A DNA stretch of 64,000 nucleotides from Bacteroidota bacterium (GCA_023396415.1 JAEWWJ010000054.1:1-64000); one strand, 5' to 3'. Positions 52,910 through 63,349 are shown, counted from the stretch's first letter. Notes: generated from the letters alone by a model not told the origin. Program-made: numbers and translations.

Positions 52910-53048
52910 TCACCTTTGGCTCAAAGCATCATGAATGACCTCTTATTGCAGTAAGAGCGTGAGTTGAAGGGCATTTTTAAATATTCATCCTACGCTTTGC
53001 CATTTTATATGTACTTTTATCCCTTATTCACTATTTAACAAAAAAATT

Positions 53049-53468
53049 ATGGAAGACGTAATCTATATCCTGCTTGCTGTTGCTTGGGTTGTATTTTCGG
53101 TGGTGAAAGGGTCGAAAAAGAAAGATTTAACTCCAACTACAACACGTCCAAAAAGCCAACTTGAAGAAATTTTTGGCGACTTCTTTCCGCAGCCCGTTGA
53201 ACCGGAAGTGGAGTATGAAAGCCTCGAAGATATTCAACCTGAGGAGGTTGAGCCTTTTAATGAGTTTGATGAGAAATACAAAAAATACATGGGTATTTTG
53301 GATCAAGAAACCACCTCGTTGGAAGAAGGCTTTTATGAGCATAAAATGGAAGCGCTGGACCAAAACCGCGAACAGCAAAATGAATATGACCATGGTAACT
53401 TTCGTTCGGCTTTTAATCTACGTCAAGCAATGATTTATCAAGTCTTGCTGCAACGACCTGATTATTAG
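53049..53468 (+). CDS. Uncharacterised membrane-anchored acidic protein
   Basis: The 139-residue protein has one N-terminal membrane helix (DVIYILLAVAWVVFSVV), a short basic stretch (KGSKKKD), and a long acidic region (about residues 35-115) rich in E and D with predicted coil. It resembles small single-pass proteins of unknown function in the phylum. No enzyme motif is present. It lies between the LytTR gene and the TonB receptor gene, with 139 and 126 base gaps. Function unknown. Confidence 0.6.
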   Translation: MEDVIYILLAVAWVVFSVVKGSKKKDLTPTTTRPKSQLEEIFGDFFPQPVEPEVEYESLEDIQPEEVEPFNEFDEKYKKYMGILDQETTSLEEGFYEHKMEALDQNREQQNEYDHGNFRSAFNLRQAMIYQVLLQRPDY

Positions 53469-53514
53469 TCTGACAGACGGGCATTTGGCATTTTTTAAGT
53501 GCTTGCTCCACTTT

Positions 53515-53547
53515 TTGTTAATTAATGTGAAAAATATTTTATCTTTA
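53515..53547 (+). promoter_or_regulatory. Probable promoter of the TonB receptor/T9SS cargo/PorV-like operon
   Basis: TATCTTTA (53540-53547) matches TAnnTTTG except for the last base, with TTG at 53515-53517 as the -33 element, 22 bases apart. The start of the receptor is 48 bases downstream. The long leader and slightly relaxed motif make this moderate. Confidence 0.5.
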
Positions 53548-53594
53548 CCGACCTTTAACGCACAAAAGATTAGTCTAACATAAATTGAACCAGT

Positions 53595-56500
53595 ATGTTA
53601 AAAAATTTACTTATCACCTTGGGTATTGTATTGAGTACCTTTACTTTAACTTATGCCCAACAAGGAAGGCTTCAAGGAAAAGTTTATGAAAAGGACAACC
53701 GAGAACCTGTGGCTTTTGCCAACATCATCCTCGAAAATGGAGGAACTGTTGTGGGAGGAGCCACATCGGACTTTGATGGAAACTATGTAATCAATCCAAT
53801 TCCTCCTGGAAAGTATGACCTCAAAGCTACCTTTGTCGGTTTCAATCCGGTTGTAGTTAAAGGGATTACTATCAGTGGTAATCAAATCACCTTTTATGAC
53901 ATCGTCATGTTGAGTACCTCCATTGATCTTCAAACAGTAGAAATCATTGAGTATAAGGTTCCTTTGATCTCCAAGGACCAAACCACCAGCGGTGCTTCGG
54001 TTACCGCGGAGGAAATTAAAAAGATGCCTAACCGTTCTGCAGATGCCGTTGCTGCTACAGTTGGCGGTGTTTTCTCCTCCGATGGAGAGCGTGGAAACGT
54101 TCGTGGTGCCAGATCCGATGCCACCGCCATGTACATTGACGGTGTGCGCGTAATTGGTAACAGCAGTGTTCCGCAATCGGCTATTGAGCAGGTGGACGTT
54201 ATTTTGGGTGGAACTCCGGCACAGTATGGAGATGCTACTGGTGGTATCATCAACGTAACTACCAAAGGGCCCTCACGTAAGTTTGGTGCAGGTATTGAGC
54301 TCGAAACTTCTGAATTGCTCGATGCTTATGGCCACAATCGTGTAGGTTTTAACTTGCAAGGACCACTTATTAAAGGTAAGAAACAAGAAACTGCACTTTT
54401 AGGATTTTTTGTCGCCGGCGATGTTGGCTACAATAGAGATGGTGCCATTTCGTCAAAAGGATATTACAAAGCTACCGACGCTACCCTTCAAAACCTTCAA
54501 CAAAACCCACTCCGTCCTACCGGACTTGGTTTTGGAACCTATCGCAATGGCGAGTTTGTGCGTGTTGCTGACCTTGAAAAAACCAAACGGTCTATGAATA
54601 CTGAGAATTACAGTATCAACCTTTCCGGAAACATCAATGTTAGAACCACCGAAACCATCAACCTCACCTTTGGGGGTACTTTCAATAAGTCCAATGGAAA
54701 TGGATTCAGTTATTCAGGCTCTTTCTATAACTGGGACAAAAATGGTGAATACAACAACAACACATGGCGCGTATTTGGTAGGTTTACCCAACGCTTCCCT
54801 ACTGACAACGAAAGCACCTCGATCATTAAAAATTTCTACTATTCCATTCAAGCCGACTATACAAAGCAAGTCAATTCCTACGGCGACCCCGATCATTATG
54901 AAAACCTTTTCAATTACGGCTACTTAGGAAAATTCTCCATCTACAAACAACCCACCTACGAGCGTGAAAATGTTGTTGTTGACGGAAAAACATACAGAAA
55001 TGTGATGGTGCTCAAAGGCTGGGACAATGATACTTTGGTAACATGGAATCCCGGCACAGCTAACCCATTGATTTCTAATTATACAACTTCGTATTTTAAT
55101 ACCTACGAAGGTCAACCCGAAGATCACTTTAGAAATCTGGACGATGTTGTTCTGGGAGGTGCTTTGATCAATGGTAACGGCCCAACGAGTTTTTACAGCC
55201 TTTTCCAAGCACCCGGAACCATTCAATCAGGTTATGGAAAAGATGATAATGATCAATTTGGGGTTAACGTAGCCGGATCATTGGACATCGGAAACCACGA
55301 AATCAAACTTGGATTTCAGTATGAACAACGTACCAATAGAGGAGTTGATTATGCCCCAGTTGGCCTTTGGACTTTGATGCGAGGATTGACCAATTTCCAT
55401 ATCTCGGAGTTAGATGTAGATAACCCTTTCGTGGTGAACTACGATGGAATTGTTGATACCGTAAAATATTATAGAAACTACGATGCCAAATCACAACGTA
55501 CTTTCGACCAAAACTTGAGAACCAGCTTAGGTTTGCCGGTGGACGGACTTGATTATATCATTATTGATTCCTATGATGCCAGCAACAATACCATTGAATA
55601 TTACGATAAAAATGGTATGCGTCACACCATCGGAACAGGTGAAAAACCTTTCTCAATTGATATGTTTAGTCCCGATGAATTGCTCAATGATGGTAATTCT
55701 TATGCCAGCTACTACGGCTTCGATTATAAAGGAAACAAGTTGACCTCACGTCCAAGCTTTGAGGATTTCTTTAACGAAAGAGATGAAAACGGAATGTACA
55801 CCCGTCCTGTTGGTGCTTTCCAACCGATTTATATGGCAGGTTACCTTCAAGATAAGTTCGCATTTAAAGACCTTATCTTTAACATAGGTGTACGGGTGGA
55901 TCGTTTTGATGCCAACCAAAAAGTATTGAAAGATCCTTACCTCTTCTATAATGCTAAAACTGCCGGCGAGGTAAGCTCGATTGGTGGAACTCCTGTGGTT
56001 CATCCTGCCGGTATCGGAAACAACTTTACCGTTTATGTTGACAAGGCCAACGATCCAACACGTGTTGTCGGTTATCGTTTTGAAAACACTTGGTACAATG
56101 AAACCGGTGCAGTCATCCAAGACCCAACCAAATTAGATGTTGGCGGTGGAATCGCACCTTATCTTACTGATCCTAATCAAGCACGTGTGAACATATCATC
56201 GTTTAAGGATTATGAGCCTGAACTCAACATCATGCCACGTATTTCTTTCTCATTCCCTATCTCTGATGAAGCTTTGTTCTTTGCCCATTATGATGTGCTG
56301 ACACAACGTCCGACCAGTAACCTTTTCTCCAATCCTGCTACGTACTACTTCTTCGAAAGCAGTACCAGTACCATTAACAATCCTTCATTGAAACCTACAC
56401 AAACCATTGATTATGAGTTAGGTTTTACACAAAAACTGACCAATACCAGCTCACTTACCTTTACCGGTTTTTATCGCGAGATGCGTAATATGATTCAAAT

Positions 56501-57299
56501 ATATCGCTTCACCGGAGCTTATCCAAAGGATTACACCTCGTTTAGTAATCTTGACTTTGGTACGGTAAAAGGTTTAACCGTGGAATATGATTTACGCCGC
56601 ACCAACAATGCCCGTGTCAGAGCCGGTTATACTTTGCAGTTTGCTAGCGCTACCGGAGCCAGCACCACCACTGCTGCCTCATTGATTGCTGCCGGATTGC
56701 CCAACTTGCGTTCAACCATTCCTATGCCTTGGGACCGTCGCCACCAATTCAATTTGTTGATTGATTATCGCTATGGCGCCGGAAAAGAATACAACGGTCC
56801 AACCATCAGCAGAGACAAAAAAGACAAAGCCCCTCTCAAAGTACTTGAAAACACCGGCTTTACCTTAACTGTTTTAGGTGGTTCAGGAACGCCTTACACG
56901 GCATCACGTGTTGTAAATTCACCCATTTCGGCCAGCACCAATCTGTTAAAAGGAACCTATTACGGCTCGCGCCTTCCTTGGCAGTTCCGCTTAGACCTTC
57001 GTGTTGACAAAGATTTTGATGTCAACTTCGGAAAAACTGAAACCGGAGTGCGGAAAGCCTACTTCAACGTTTATCTGCAAGTGCTAAACCTCTTAGATAC
57101 CAAAAATGTACTCAGAGTTTATTCAGCTACCGGAAACGCCGATGATGATGGCTACCTCTCTGCGCCCGAATGGCAACGTGAGATCAATACCCAAACATCG
57201 CCTGTGGCTTATCGAGAGCTGTATGAAATGTTTGTCAATCGCCCTGGCAACTATAGCTCACCACGCCAGATTCGTGTAGGTCTTATGTTTAATTTCTAA
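53595..57299 (+). CDS. TonB-dependent receptor with CarboxypepD_reg-like domain
   Basis: The 1234-residue outer membrane protein has a signal peptide (to about residue 22), a CarboxypepD_reg-like domain (25-110, GRLQGKVYEKDNREPVAFAN), a TonB plug (about 120-235, with ATAMYIDGVRVIGNSSVPQS and GGTPAQYGDATGGIINV) and a long barrel ending in F (IRVGLMFNF). SusD-like partners are absent. Instead the next gene, 22 bases downstream, encodes a T9SS cargo, followed by a PorV-like protein, so it probably acts with these on the cell surface. The transported substrate is unknown. Confidence 0.9.
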   Translation: MLKNLLITLGIVLSTFTLTYAQQGRLQGKVYEKDNREPVAFANIILENGGTVVGGATSDFDGNYVINPIPPGKYDLKATFVGFNPVVVKGITISGNQITFYDIVMLSTSIDLQTVEIIEYKVPLISKDQTTSGASVTAEEIKKMPNRSADAVAATVGGVFSSDGERGNVRGARSDATAMYIDGVRVIGNSSVPQSAIEQVDVILGGTPAQYGDATGGIINVTTKGPSRKFGAGIELETSELLDAYGHNRVGFNLQGPLIKGKKQETALLGFFVAGDVGYNRDGAISSKGYYKATDATLQNLQQNPLRPTGLGFGTYRNGEFVRVADLEKTKRSMNTENYSINLSGNINVRTTETINLTFGGTFNKSNGNGFSYSGSFYNWDKNGEYNNNTWRVFGRFTQRFPTDNESTSIIKNFYYSIQADYTKQVNSYGDPDHYENLFNYGYLGKFSIYKQPTYERENVVVDGKTYRNVMVLKGWDNDTLVTWNPGTANPLISNYTTSYFNTYEGQPEDHFRNLDDVVLGGALINGNGPTSFYSLFQAPGTIQSGYGKDDNDQFGVNVAGSLDIGNHEIKLGFQYEQRTNRGVDYAPVGLWTLMRGLTNFHISELDVDNPFVVNYDGIVDTVKYYRNYDAKSQRTFDQNLRTSLGLPVDGLDYIIIDSYDASNNTIEYYDKNGMRHTIGTGEKPFSIDMFSPDELLNDGNSYASYYGFDYKGNKLTSRPSFEDFFNERDENGMYTRPVGAFQPIYMAGYLQDKFAFKDLIFNIGVRVDRFDANQKVLKDPYLFYNAKTAGEVSSIGGTPVVHPAGIGNNFTVYVDKANDPTRVVGYRFENTWYNETGAVIQDPTKLDVGGGIAPYLTDPNQARVNISSFKDYEPELNIMPRISFSFPISDEALFFAHYDVLTQRPTSNLFSNPATYYFFESSTSTINNPSLKPTQTIDYELGFTQKLTNTSSLTFTGFYREMRNMIQIYRFTGAYPKDYTSFSNLDFGTVKGLTVEYDLRRTNNARVRAGYTLQFASATGASTTTAASLIAAGLPNLRSTIPMPWDRRHQFNLLIDYRYGAGKEYNGPTISRDKKDKAPLKVLENTGFTLTVLGGSGTPYTASRVVNSPISASTNLLKGTYYGSRLPWQFRLDLRVDKDFDVNFGKTETGVRKAYFNVYLQVLNLLDTKNVLRVYSATGNADDDGYLSAPEWQREINTQTSPVAYRELYEMFVNRPGNYSSPRQIRVGLMFNF

Positions 57300-57321
57300 G
57301 CAGGTGTGCCAATTTAATTGT

Positions 57322-60300
57322 ATGAAAATGAATAATAATATTGGAAAGATGAAGAATATCATTCGAACGCTGTTTGCCGCAAGCTTTGTTTTGCTGATAC
57401 TCAACCCCGCACAGTCTAAAGAACTTATTGATCCTAACGGACAAAAGACGGTAGTGCTCAAACAAACAACTGCGGGCTGCTCACCCTCCTCCGCCTTGGA
57501 ATGGCTCGATGTGAACAATATCAGAGCGCGTATCAATGGAGGTGGCGATATGTGGTGGGACTTGGATGGCAATGCCAAATATTTTGTACCAAGAAATGGT
57601 ACAGCCACATCAATGTTTGCAGGTGCACTTTGGATTGGTGGCCTCGACATCAATAACCAACTTAAATTGGCTGCGCAACGCTATCGCCAAGTGGGTATTG
57701 ATTACTGGACAGGACCGCTGACCATTGATGGTACAGCTGCTATTGATGAGGCCACTTGTGCTCAATATGACAGGCATTTTAAGATGACACGCTCTATGGT
57801 AGATGAGTTTTTAGCTCATACTGATCCTGTTACCGGTGCTTTTATCCCAAGTGATGACTATGTAATCCCTAAAGAAATTCTTGAGTGGCCGGCACATGGC
57901 GATGCCGCTAATAAAAATCAAAGTTATTATCTCGCCCCTTTCTATGATGCTGATGGCGACGGCGAGTATCAGCCTCTCGCTGGCGATTACCCTTATTATG
58001 ATATTGACAACAGCTTGTGTCAAACCCGCACTCCCACAATGGATGAATCCATCGAAAATGCGATTAGCGGTTCGGTTTTGGCTGACCAGGTGATCAAGGG
58101 CGACCAAACCATTTGGTGGGTGTTCAACGATAAGGGAAATTTCCACTCCGAAACACAAGGCGCTGCCATTGGATTAGAAATTAGAGCCCAGGTTTTTGGT
58201 TTTGCTACCAACGATGAGGTCAACAATATGACTTTCTATAGCTACGAAATTATTAACCGTTCAACTTTTGAGTTAACACAAACTTTCTTTTCTCAATGGG
58301 TGGATCCGGATTTAGGTTTTGCACGAGATGACTTTATCGGCTGCGACATTACCCGTGGATTGGGATTTTGTTACAATGGTAAAGCTGTTGACGGTAGCGG
58401 AACTCCTGAGTCCTATGGTGCACAACCACCCGCAATTGGTGTTGACTTTTTCCAAGGTCCTTATATGGATCCGCTTCCGGAAGACCGTCCGAAATTTAGA
58501 ATCTTGACCGGTTCTACCGGTGACACCATCTTTGAACCACTTTGCGATGAAAGCATTAATGGAATCAATTTTGGTGATGGTGTTCCCGGCAATGAGCGTT
58601 TTGGAATGCGTCGTTTCTTGTTCCATAACAACTCAAGCGGCGATTTGGGCGATCCCCAAACAGCACCCCAATACTACAATATCCTTAGAGGTAAATGGAA
58701 AAACGGTCAAAGTATGTCCTATGGTGGCGATGCTTTCCCCGGAAACCCAGGTGTTGTAGGTCCGGTATGTGACTTTATGTTTCCAGGCGATACTGACCCT
58801 TGTAACTGGGGAACAGGTGGTGCCTTACCTAACGGTGGATATGGACAAAATGGTCTTTATTGGACTGAAGAAACCGGAAACAATGGTGGACCTAACAATC
58901 CTGAAGACCGTCGTTTCTTACACTCTGCCGGTCCATTTACTCTGAAACCAGGCGCCGTGAATTATATCACCGTCGGGGTGCCATGGGCAAGAGCCAGTTC
59001 GGGAGGCCCTTCCGCTTCAGTAGAATTGCTTAAACGTGCCGATGATAAAGCTCAGGCCTTATTTGATAATTGCTTTAAGGTAATTGATGGCCCTAATGCA
59101 CCAGACCTTTCTTTCCAAGAACTAGATCGTGAGATTATTATGTACATTTCCAACTCACCCTCGTCCAATAATTATAATGAGGAGTATTTTGAGTTTGATC
59201 CGAATATCGTTCAACCTCATCCGGTTCTTCCAGGTCAGCGCAGCGATTCACTTTACCGTTTCGAGGGTTATTTGATCTATCAATTGGCCAATGCAACCGT
59301 GAGTGTAGAAAGCTTGAAAGACCTTAACCTCGTGCGTTTGGTGGCTCAATTTGACAAAAAAAATGAGGTTACAAAACTCGTTAATTATTACTTTGATGAA
59401 CGCATTGGTGCTACCGTACCTGTTGTTGAGGTCAATGGAAGTAACAACGGCATTCAACATTCGTTCACTATTACTCAAGATGCTTTTGCTAAGGGCGATA
59501 CCCGTTTGGTAAACCACAAGCAATATTATTATCTCGCTATAGCCTACGCTTATAATGAGTTCATGCCTTATACCGACGAGCCCAGCATCATTGGTGGTTT
59601 GTTAGGACAGAAAACGCCTTTCTTGGCTGGTCGTAAGAATATCAAACTTTATACTGCAATTCCTCATAAGACTGTTAATGGCATCCAAATAAATGCTGCT
59701 TATGGCGATAGTCCTGAGGTGACACGTTTGGCCGGACATGGTAATGGAGGAAATTATCTCGATTTGACGCCCGAAACGGTAGAAGAAATCCTTTCAAAAC
59801 AGCCAGCCAGTGCTGATAATACCTTTGGAAATGCAAATTATCCGATTGCTTATACACCTAAGTATAGAGAAAATGCCAGTCCAATTTCTGTAAAAGTGAT
59901 TGACCCTATTAAGGTTGTGCCTTCGGATTACGAACTTTGGATGGATACTTTGGTTTCGCAGAAGATTTTCAATGTCGTCAATGATGGATTGGTGATCGGC
60001 GACACAGCCAGCAAATTGGTTTCATATTGGTATTTGAAAGATTTAGCCACCAATGAGGTGTTTAAATCCGATTCAACCACCATTACCGATGTTGAAAAAC
60101 TGTTCTTGGATAGAGGTATTTCAGTGCGCATCACACAGCCTTATTTCCCCGGTTTGTATCGTGTTGGGAATAACGTTGACAACGAGGGTATTTCTAGTGT
60201 GTTAGCACCGAACAATGGCTTTATTATGTCGTCAATTACTTATGCCGACAGCTCGCGTGCTTATTTAACCGGAATTGCTGACGAAGACCAACCGGGCTCC

Positions 60301-61674
60301 CCATTGAATTGGATCAGGTCGGGTAAATACAAAGACACCGAGAATTCCTCCAATGATGACTGGGGCATGTCTTCAAGTCCTTTGCGTCCTTGGGATCCTG
60401 ATGAATCATTTGAGAAAATTGCCGGACGTACTTGGGCGCCTTATGCCTTGGTTTCCTATGGTAACAACACTGTTGAAACAGGACAAAGCCCTATTGGCCC
60501 AGGCTTTAGCTCCTTGTCGAAAACACAGCGAAGTTTGCAAACCATTTCCAGTATTGACATTGTGTTTACACCTGATAAGTCGAAATGGACGCGTAGTCCA
60601 GTTCTTGAAATGGGTTTTGACTCCTTATTAACACAAGGTCGCGCCAAACGCTTTGCATTGCGCAAATCGCCTTCGGTGGATAAAGATGGAAAACCTGCTG
60701 CTTCAATGAATCTCGAACCCAGCACCAATCCCAATGACCCCCATTATATTGGTAGTTATGGAATGGGTTGGTTCCCAGGATATGCCATTAATGTTGAAAC
60801 CGGTGAACGTTTGAACATTATGTTTGGTGAAGATTCTTACCTTTCGGCCCAAAACGGACGTGATATGTTGTTCAATCCACCTCCACGAAATACAGAGCTG
60901 GACTTTCAATTCCAAGATCCCAATATCTTCTCTCAAACCAGTGGGCAAGCTCTGTTTGGTGGCAAGCATTACGTCTATATCATGCGACATGATTTTACCC
61001 AGTTTGATCAGTTAGGATATGTATTTAACTATCCTTCACCTGCTTATGATGCCGGAAAATATGCGCATACTATGTTAGACACTATCTTTAACAGTCCTAA
61101 CTTCATCCAGATCAATACACAAAACTTCTTCTCTCAGATCATGTATGTTGGTATGCCAATGCCGATCAAAGGGCAGGATTGGTTGTCGAATGAGGCTACT
61201 GTGCGTATCCGTGTGGCTAAACCCTATGCACGTCATCAATCTCTGTTGCCGGTGGATAGTGCTTACAGTGGAACTGTTGAAAATAATGGTTATCCAAAGT
61301 ATGCCTTTAGTTTGAAAAATCTGGCCGCAGAACAAAAAAACCCTGTGAAGCTGGAGTCTGACCTTGACCTGATTACCGTTGTTCCAAATCCTTACTACGC
61401 TTACAGCAATTACGAGCGAAATGCTTTGGATAATAGGGTAAAGATTGCAAACTTGCCGACAACCTGCGTGGTAACCATCTACAATATGAATGGCACAAAG
61501 ATTAGGCAGTTTAGAAAAGACGAAAGTAAAACGTCGTTGGATTGGGATTTGAAAAACTTTGCCGGTGTACCGATTGCCAGTGGAATTTATCTCATTCATA
61601 TCAAATCTGATGAAGGCGAACGCATCATCAAATGGTTTGGTACTATGCGTCCTATTGACCTGAATACATTCTAA
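57322..61674 (+). CDS. Large T9SS-secreted protein with C-terminal sorting domain
   Basis: The 1450-residue protein starts at ATG 57322, 22 bases after the receptor stop; GTG 57304 is less likely. A signal peptide (to about residue 33) is followed by a conserved N-terminal region with INGGGDMWWDLDGNAKYF and SMFAGALWIGGLDIN. An EF-hand-like loop D-A-D-G-D-G-E (209-215) suggests calcium binding. The C-terminus (about 1370-1450) is a type A T9SS sorting domain: PNPYYAYSNYERN, VTIYNMNGTKIRQF and GIYLIHIKSDEGER, which is removed on export. Similar proteins occur in many Bacteroidota as far as I recall, but none has a known function. Its neighbours suggest a receptor-cargo-PorV unit. Confidence 0.85.
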   Translation: MKMNNNIGKMKNIIRTLFAASFVLLILNPAQSKELIDPNGQKTVVLKQTTAGCSPSSALEWLDVNNIRARINGGGDMWWDLDGNAKYFVPRNGTATSMFAGALWIGGLDINNQLKLAAQRYRQVGIDYWTGPLTIDGTAAIDEATCAQYDRHFKMTRSMVDEFLAHTDPVTGAFIPSDDYVIPKEILEWPAHGDAANKNQSYYLAPFYDADGDGEYQPLAGDYPYYDIDNSLCQTRTPTMDESIENAISGSVLADQVIKGDQTIWWVFNDKGNFHSETQGAAIGLEIRAQVFGFATNDEVNNMTFYSYEIINRSTFELTQTFFSQWVDPDLGFARDDFIGCDITRGLGFCYNGKAVDGSGTPESYGAQPPAIGVDFFQGPYMDPLPEDRPKFRILTGSTGDTIFEPLCDESINGINFGDGVPGNERFGMRRFLFHNNSSGDLGDPQTAPQYYNILRGKWKNGQSMSYGGDAFPGNPGVVGPVCDFMFPGDTDPCNWGTGGALPNGGYGQNGLYWTEETGNNGGPNNPEDRRFLHSAGPFTLKPGAVNYITVGVPWARASSGGPSASVELLKRADDKAQALFDNCFKVIDGPNAPDLSFQELDREIIMYISNSPSSNNYNEEYFEFDPNIVQPHPVLPGQRSDSLYRFEGYLIYQLANATVSVESLKDLNLVRLVAQFDKKNEVTKLVNYYFDERIGATVPVVEVNGSNNGIQHSFTITQDAFAKGDTRLVNHKQYYYLAIAYAYNEFMPYTDEPSIIGGLLGQKTPFLAGRKNIKLYTAIPHKTVNGIQINAAYGDSPEVTRLAGHGNGGNYLDLTPETVEEILSKQPASADNTFGNANYPIAYTPKYRENASPISVKVIDPIKVVPSDYELWMDTLVSQKIFNVVNDGLVIGDTASKLVSYWYLKDLATNEVFKSDSTTITDVEKLFLDRGISVRITQPYFPGLYRVGNNVDNEGISSVLAPNNGFIMSSITYADSSRAYLTGIADEDQPGSPLNWIRSGKYKDTENSSNDDWGMSSSPLRPWDPDESFEKIAGRTWAPYALVSYGNNTVETGQSPIGPGFSSLSKTQRSLQTISSIDIVFTPDKSKWTRSPVLEMGFDSLLTQGRAKRFALRKSPSVDKDGKPAASMNLEPSTNPNDPHYIGSYGMGWFPGYAINVETGERLNIMFGEDSYLSAQNGRDMLFNPPPRNTELDFQFQDPNIFSQTSGQALFGGKHYVYIMRHDFTQFDQLGYVFNYPSPAYDAGKYAHTMLDTIFNSPNFIQINTQNFFSQIMYVGMPMPIKGQDWLSNEATVRIRVAKPYARHQSLLPVDSAYSGTVENNGYPKYAFSLKNLAAEQKNPVKLESDLDLITVVPNPYYAYSNYERNALDNRVKIANLPTTCVVTIYNMNGTKIRQFRKDESKTSLDWDLKNFAGVPIASGIYLIHIKSDEGERIIKWFGTMRPIDLNTF

Positions 61675-61703
61675 AACCCATGAGTTGCGAACAAAAAAAA
61701 TAC

Positions 61704-62771
61704 ATGAATATGAGTACTTTATATAAATATTTAATCGCAATTGGCCTCGTCATCGCATTGGGGGCTGGAAGTGTGCAAGCCGGAAACAAAGACCGATCGG
61801 GTCAAGCAGGAGCTTCTGAGTTGTTGATCAATCCTTGGGCGCGAAGCACCGGTTGGGGAAATGCAGGCATGGCCAGCATCAAAGGCCTCGAGGGTATATG
61901 GAGCAATGTGGGTGGACTTGCGTTTACTCAAAAGACCGATATGATCTTCGCGCATACCAATTGGCTTTCCGGTTCGGATGTGAACATAATTTCTTTTGGC
62001 TTGGCTCAACGTATGGGAGAGTCTGGCGTTATGGGACTTTCAGTGATGTCAATGAATTTTGGCGACATTCCTATTACAACAACTGACTTCCCCGACGGAG
62101 GATTAGGTAATTTTTCACCCAGTCTGTTGAATTTGAGTTTGGCCTATGCGAAATCGTTTTCAAACAGTATCCATGCCGGATTTGTTTTGAAAATTATCTC
62201 CGAAAGCATCTCCGATATTAGTGCACAAGGTGTGGCGCTAGATGCCGGTATCCAATATGTTACAGGTTTGCAAGAGAATATCCATTTTGGTATCACCTTG
62301 AAAAATATTGGACCTACCATGAGTTTTTCTGGTGATGGGCTGTCATTGCGCGCTTTTATTCCAGGACAGGAAACACAGTTTACTTTGGAGCAACGCAGCG
62401 AGGCTTTCGAGCTTCCAACGCAGTTGGTGATTGGTGCTGCTTACGATTTCTTGTTTGAGAATGACTATCGTTTTACTATGGCCGGAAACTTTACTTCCAA
62501 TTCCTTTACTAAGGATCAGATTACTGCCGGTGGTGAGTTTAGCTTGAAAGATTATCTGCTCCTTCGCGTAGGTTATACATACGAAGAAGGAATGTGGGAT
62601 AATATTGAAGCCGATGCACGCACCAATGTCAGCAAAGGTCTGAGTGCAGGACTTACAGTTCAAGTTCCAATGAACAAAGAAAAAGGATCTGCCATCGCCA
62701 TTGACTATTCCTACAGAGACACGGATCATTTTGGTGGAAACCATACCATAGGAGCTAAGATTAGTTTCTAA
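61704..62771 (+). CDS. PorV/PorQ-like outer membrane protein
   Basis: The 355-residue protein (from ATG 61704) has a signal peptide (ALGAGSVQA) and a beta-barrel with the FadL-like PorV pattern: INPWARSTGWGNAGMASIKG, AFTQKTDMIFAHTNWLSG and the final GGNHTIGAKISF. PorV and PorQ carry T9SS cargo to the attachment complex. This one follows the cargo gene by 29 bases, so it is probably a dedicated shuttle or barrel partner and not the housekeeping PorV; that is inference. The longer open frame to 61680 gives a poor signal. Confidence 0.85.
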   Translation: MNMSTLYKYLIAIGLVIALGAGSVQAGNKDRSGQAGASELLINPWARSTGWGNAGMASIKGLEGIWSNVGGLAFTQKTDMIFAHTNWLSGSDVNIISFGLAQRMGESGVMGLSVMSMNFGDIPITTTDFPDGGLGNFSPSLLNLSLAYAKSFSNSIHAGFVLKIISESISDISAQGVALDAGIQYVTGLQENIHFGITLKNIGPTMSFSGDGLSLRAFIPGQETQFTLEQRSEAFELPTQLVIGAAYDFLFENDYRFTMAGNFTSNSFTKDQITAGGEFSLKDYLLLRVGYTYEEGMWDNIEADARTNVSKGLSAGLTVQVPMNKEKGSAIAIDYSYRDTDHFGGNHTIGAKISF

Positions 62772-62792
62772 GCTTAGAATTAAAAAAAGAAG

Positions 62793-62800
62793 TAATTTTG
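62793..62800 (+). promoter_or_regulatory. -7 promoter element for greA
   Basis: TAATTTTG is an exact TAnnTTTG match 65 bases upstream of greA. The start of transcription would be near 62807, placing the hairpin at 62810-62838 in the leader. Confidence 0.5.
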
Positions 62801-62809
62801 CTTTTTGAA

Positions 62810-62838
62810 AGGCCCTTACTCTGCTAAGGGTCTTTTTT
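62810..62838 (+). terminator. Terminator of the TonB receptor/T9SS/PorV operon
   Basis: The arms AGGCCCTTA and TAAGGGTCT (one G-T pair) enclose a short loop and are followed by a T run. It lies 38 bases after the PorV-like stop and inside the greA leader if the -7 element at 62793-62800 is used. Confidence 0.75.
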
Positions 62839-62865
62839 ACTTAATATCAATAAACACAAACCAAC

Positions 62866-63339
62866 ATGTCTGAATTAAAATATTTCACAGAAGAAGGCTT
62901 GAAGCGTTTGAAAAACGAGTTGGAGGAGCTTATGTCAAAAGAAAGGCCACGCATCAGTCAAATGATTGCAGAGGCCCGCGACAAAGGCGACTTGTCAGAA
63001 AATGCCGAATACGATGCTGCAAAAGAAGCACAAGGAATGCTTGAATTGAAGATTTCTCAGCTGCAGGACTTGCTGATGAGTGCGCGTGTTTTGGATGAAT
63101 CGAAAATGGACACTTCAAAAGTGTTGTTGCTTTCAAAGGTTACACTTAAAAACGTAAAAAACGGAACAGCCATGGACTACACCATCGTACCTGAAAAAGA
63201 GGCAGACATTAAACAGGGGAAAATTTCTGTGAACTCCCCTGTGGCTAAAGGATTACTCGGTAAATCTGTTGGCGATCGTGCTGAAATAAGTGTGCCTGCC
63301 GGTAAGGTTTCGCTGGAAATTGTAAAAATTTCACGATAA
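62866..63339 (+). CDS. greA: Transcription elongation factor GreA
   Basis: The 157-residue protein rescues backtracked RNA polymerase by stimulating transcript cleavage. The N-terminal coiled coil (about 1-75) has the acidic tip in AEARDKGDLSENAEYDAAK, and the C-terminal FKBP-like domain contains INVNSPVAKGLLGKSVGD-like sequence. Length is normal. It is followed by a HIT gene after 10 bases. Confidence 0.96.
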   Translation: MSELKYFTEEGLKRLKNELEELMSKERPRISQMIAEARDKGDLSENAEYDAAKEAQGMLELKISQLQDLLMSARVLDESKMDTSKVLLLSKVTLKNVKNGTAMDYTIVPEKEADIKQGKISVNSPVAKGLLGKSVGDRAEISVPAGKVSLEIVKISR

Positions 63340-63349
63340 AATTATTGTT

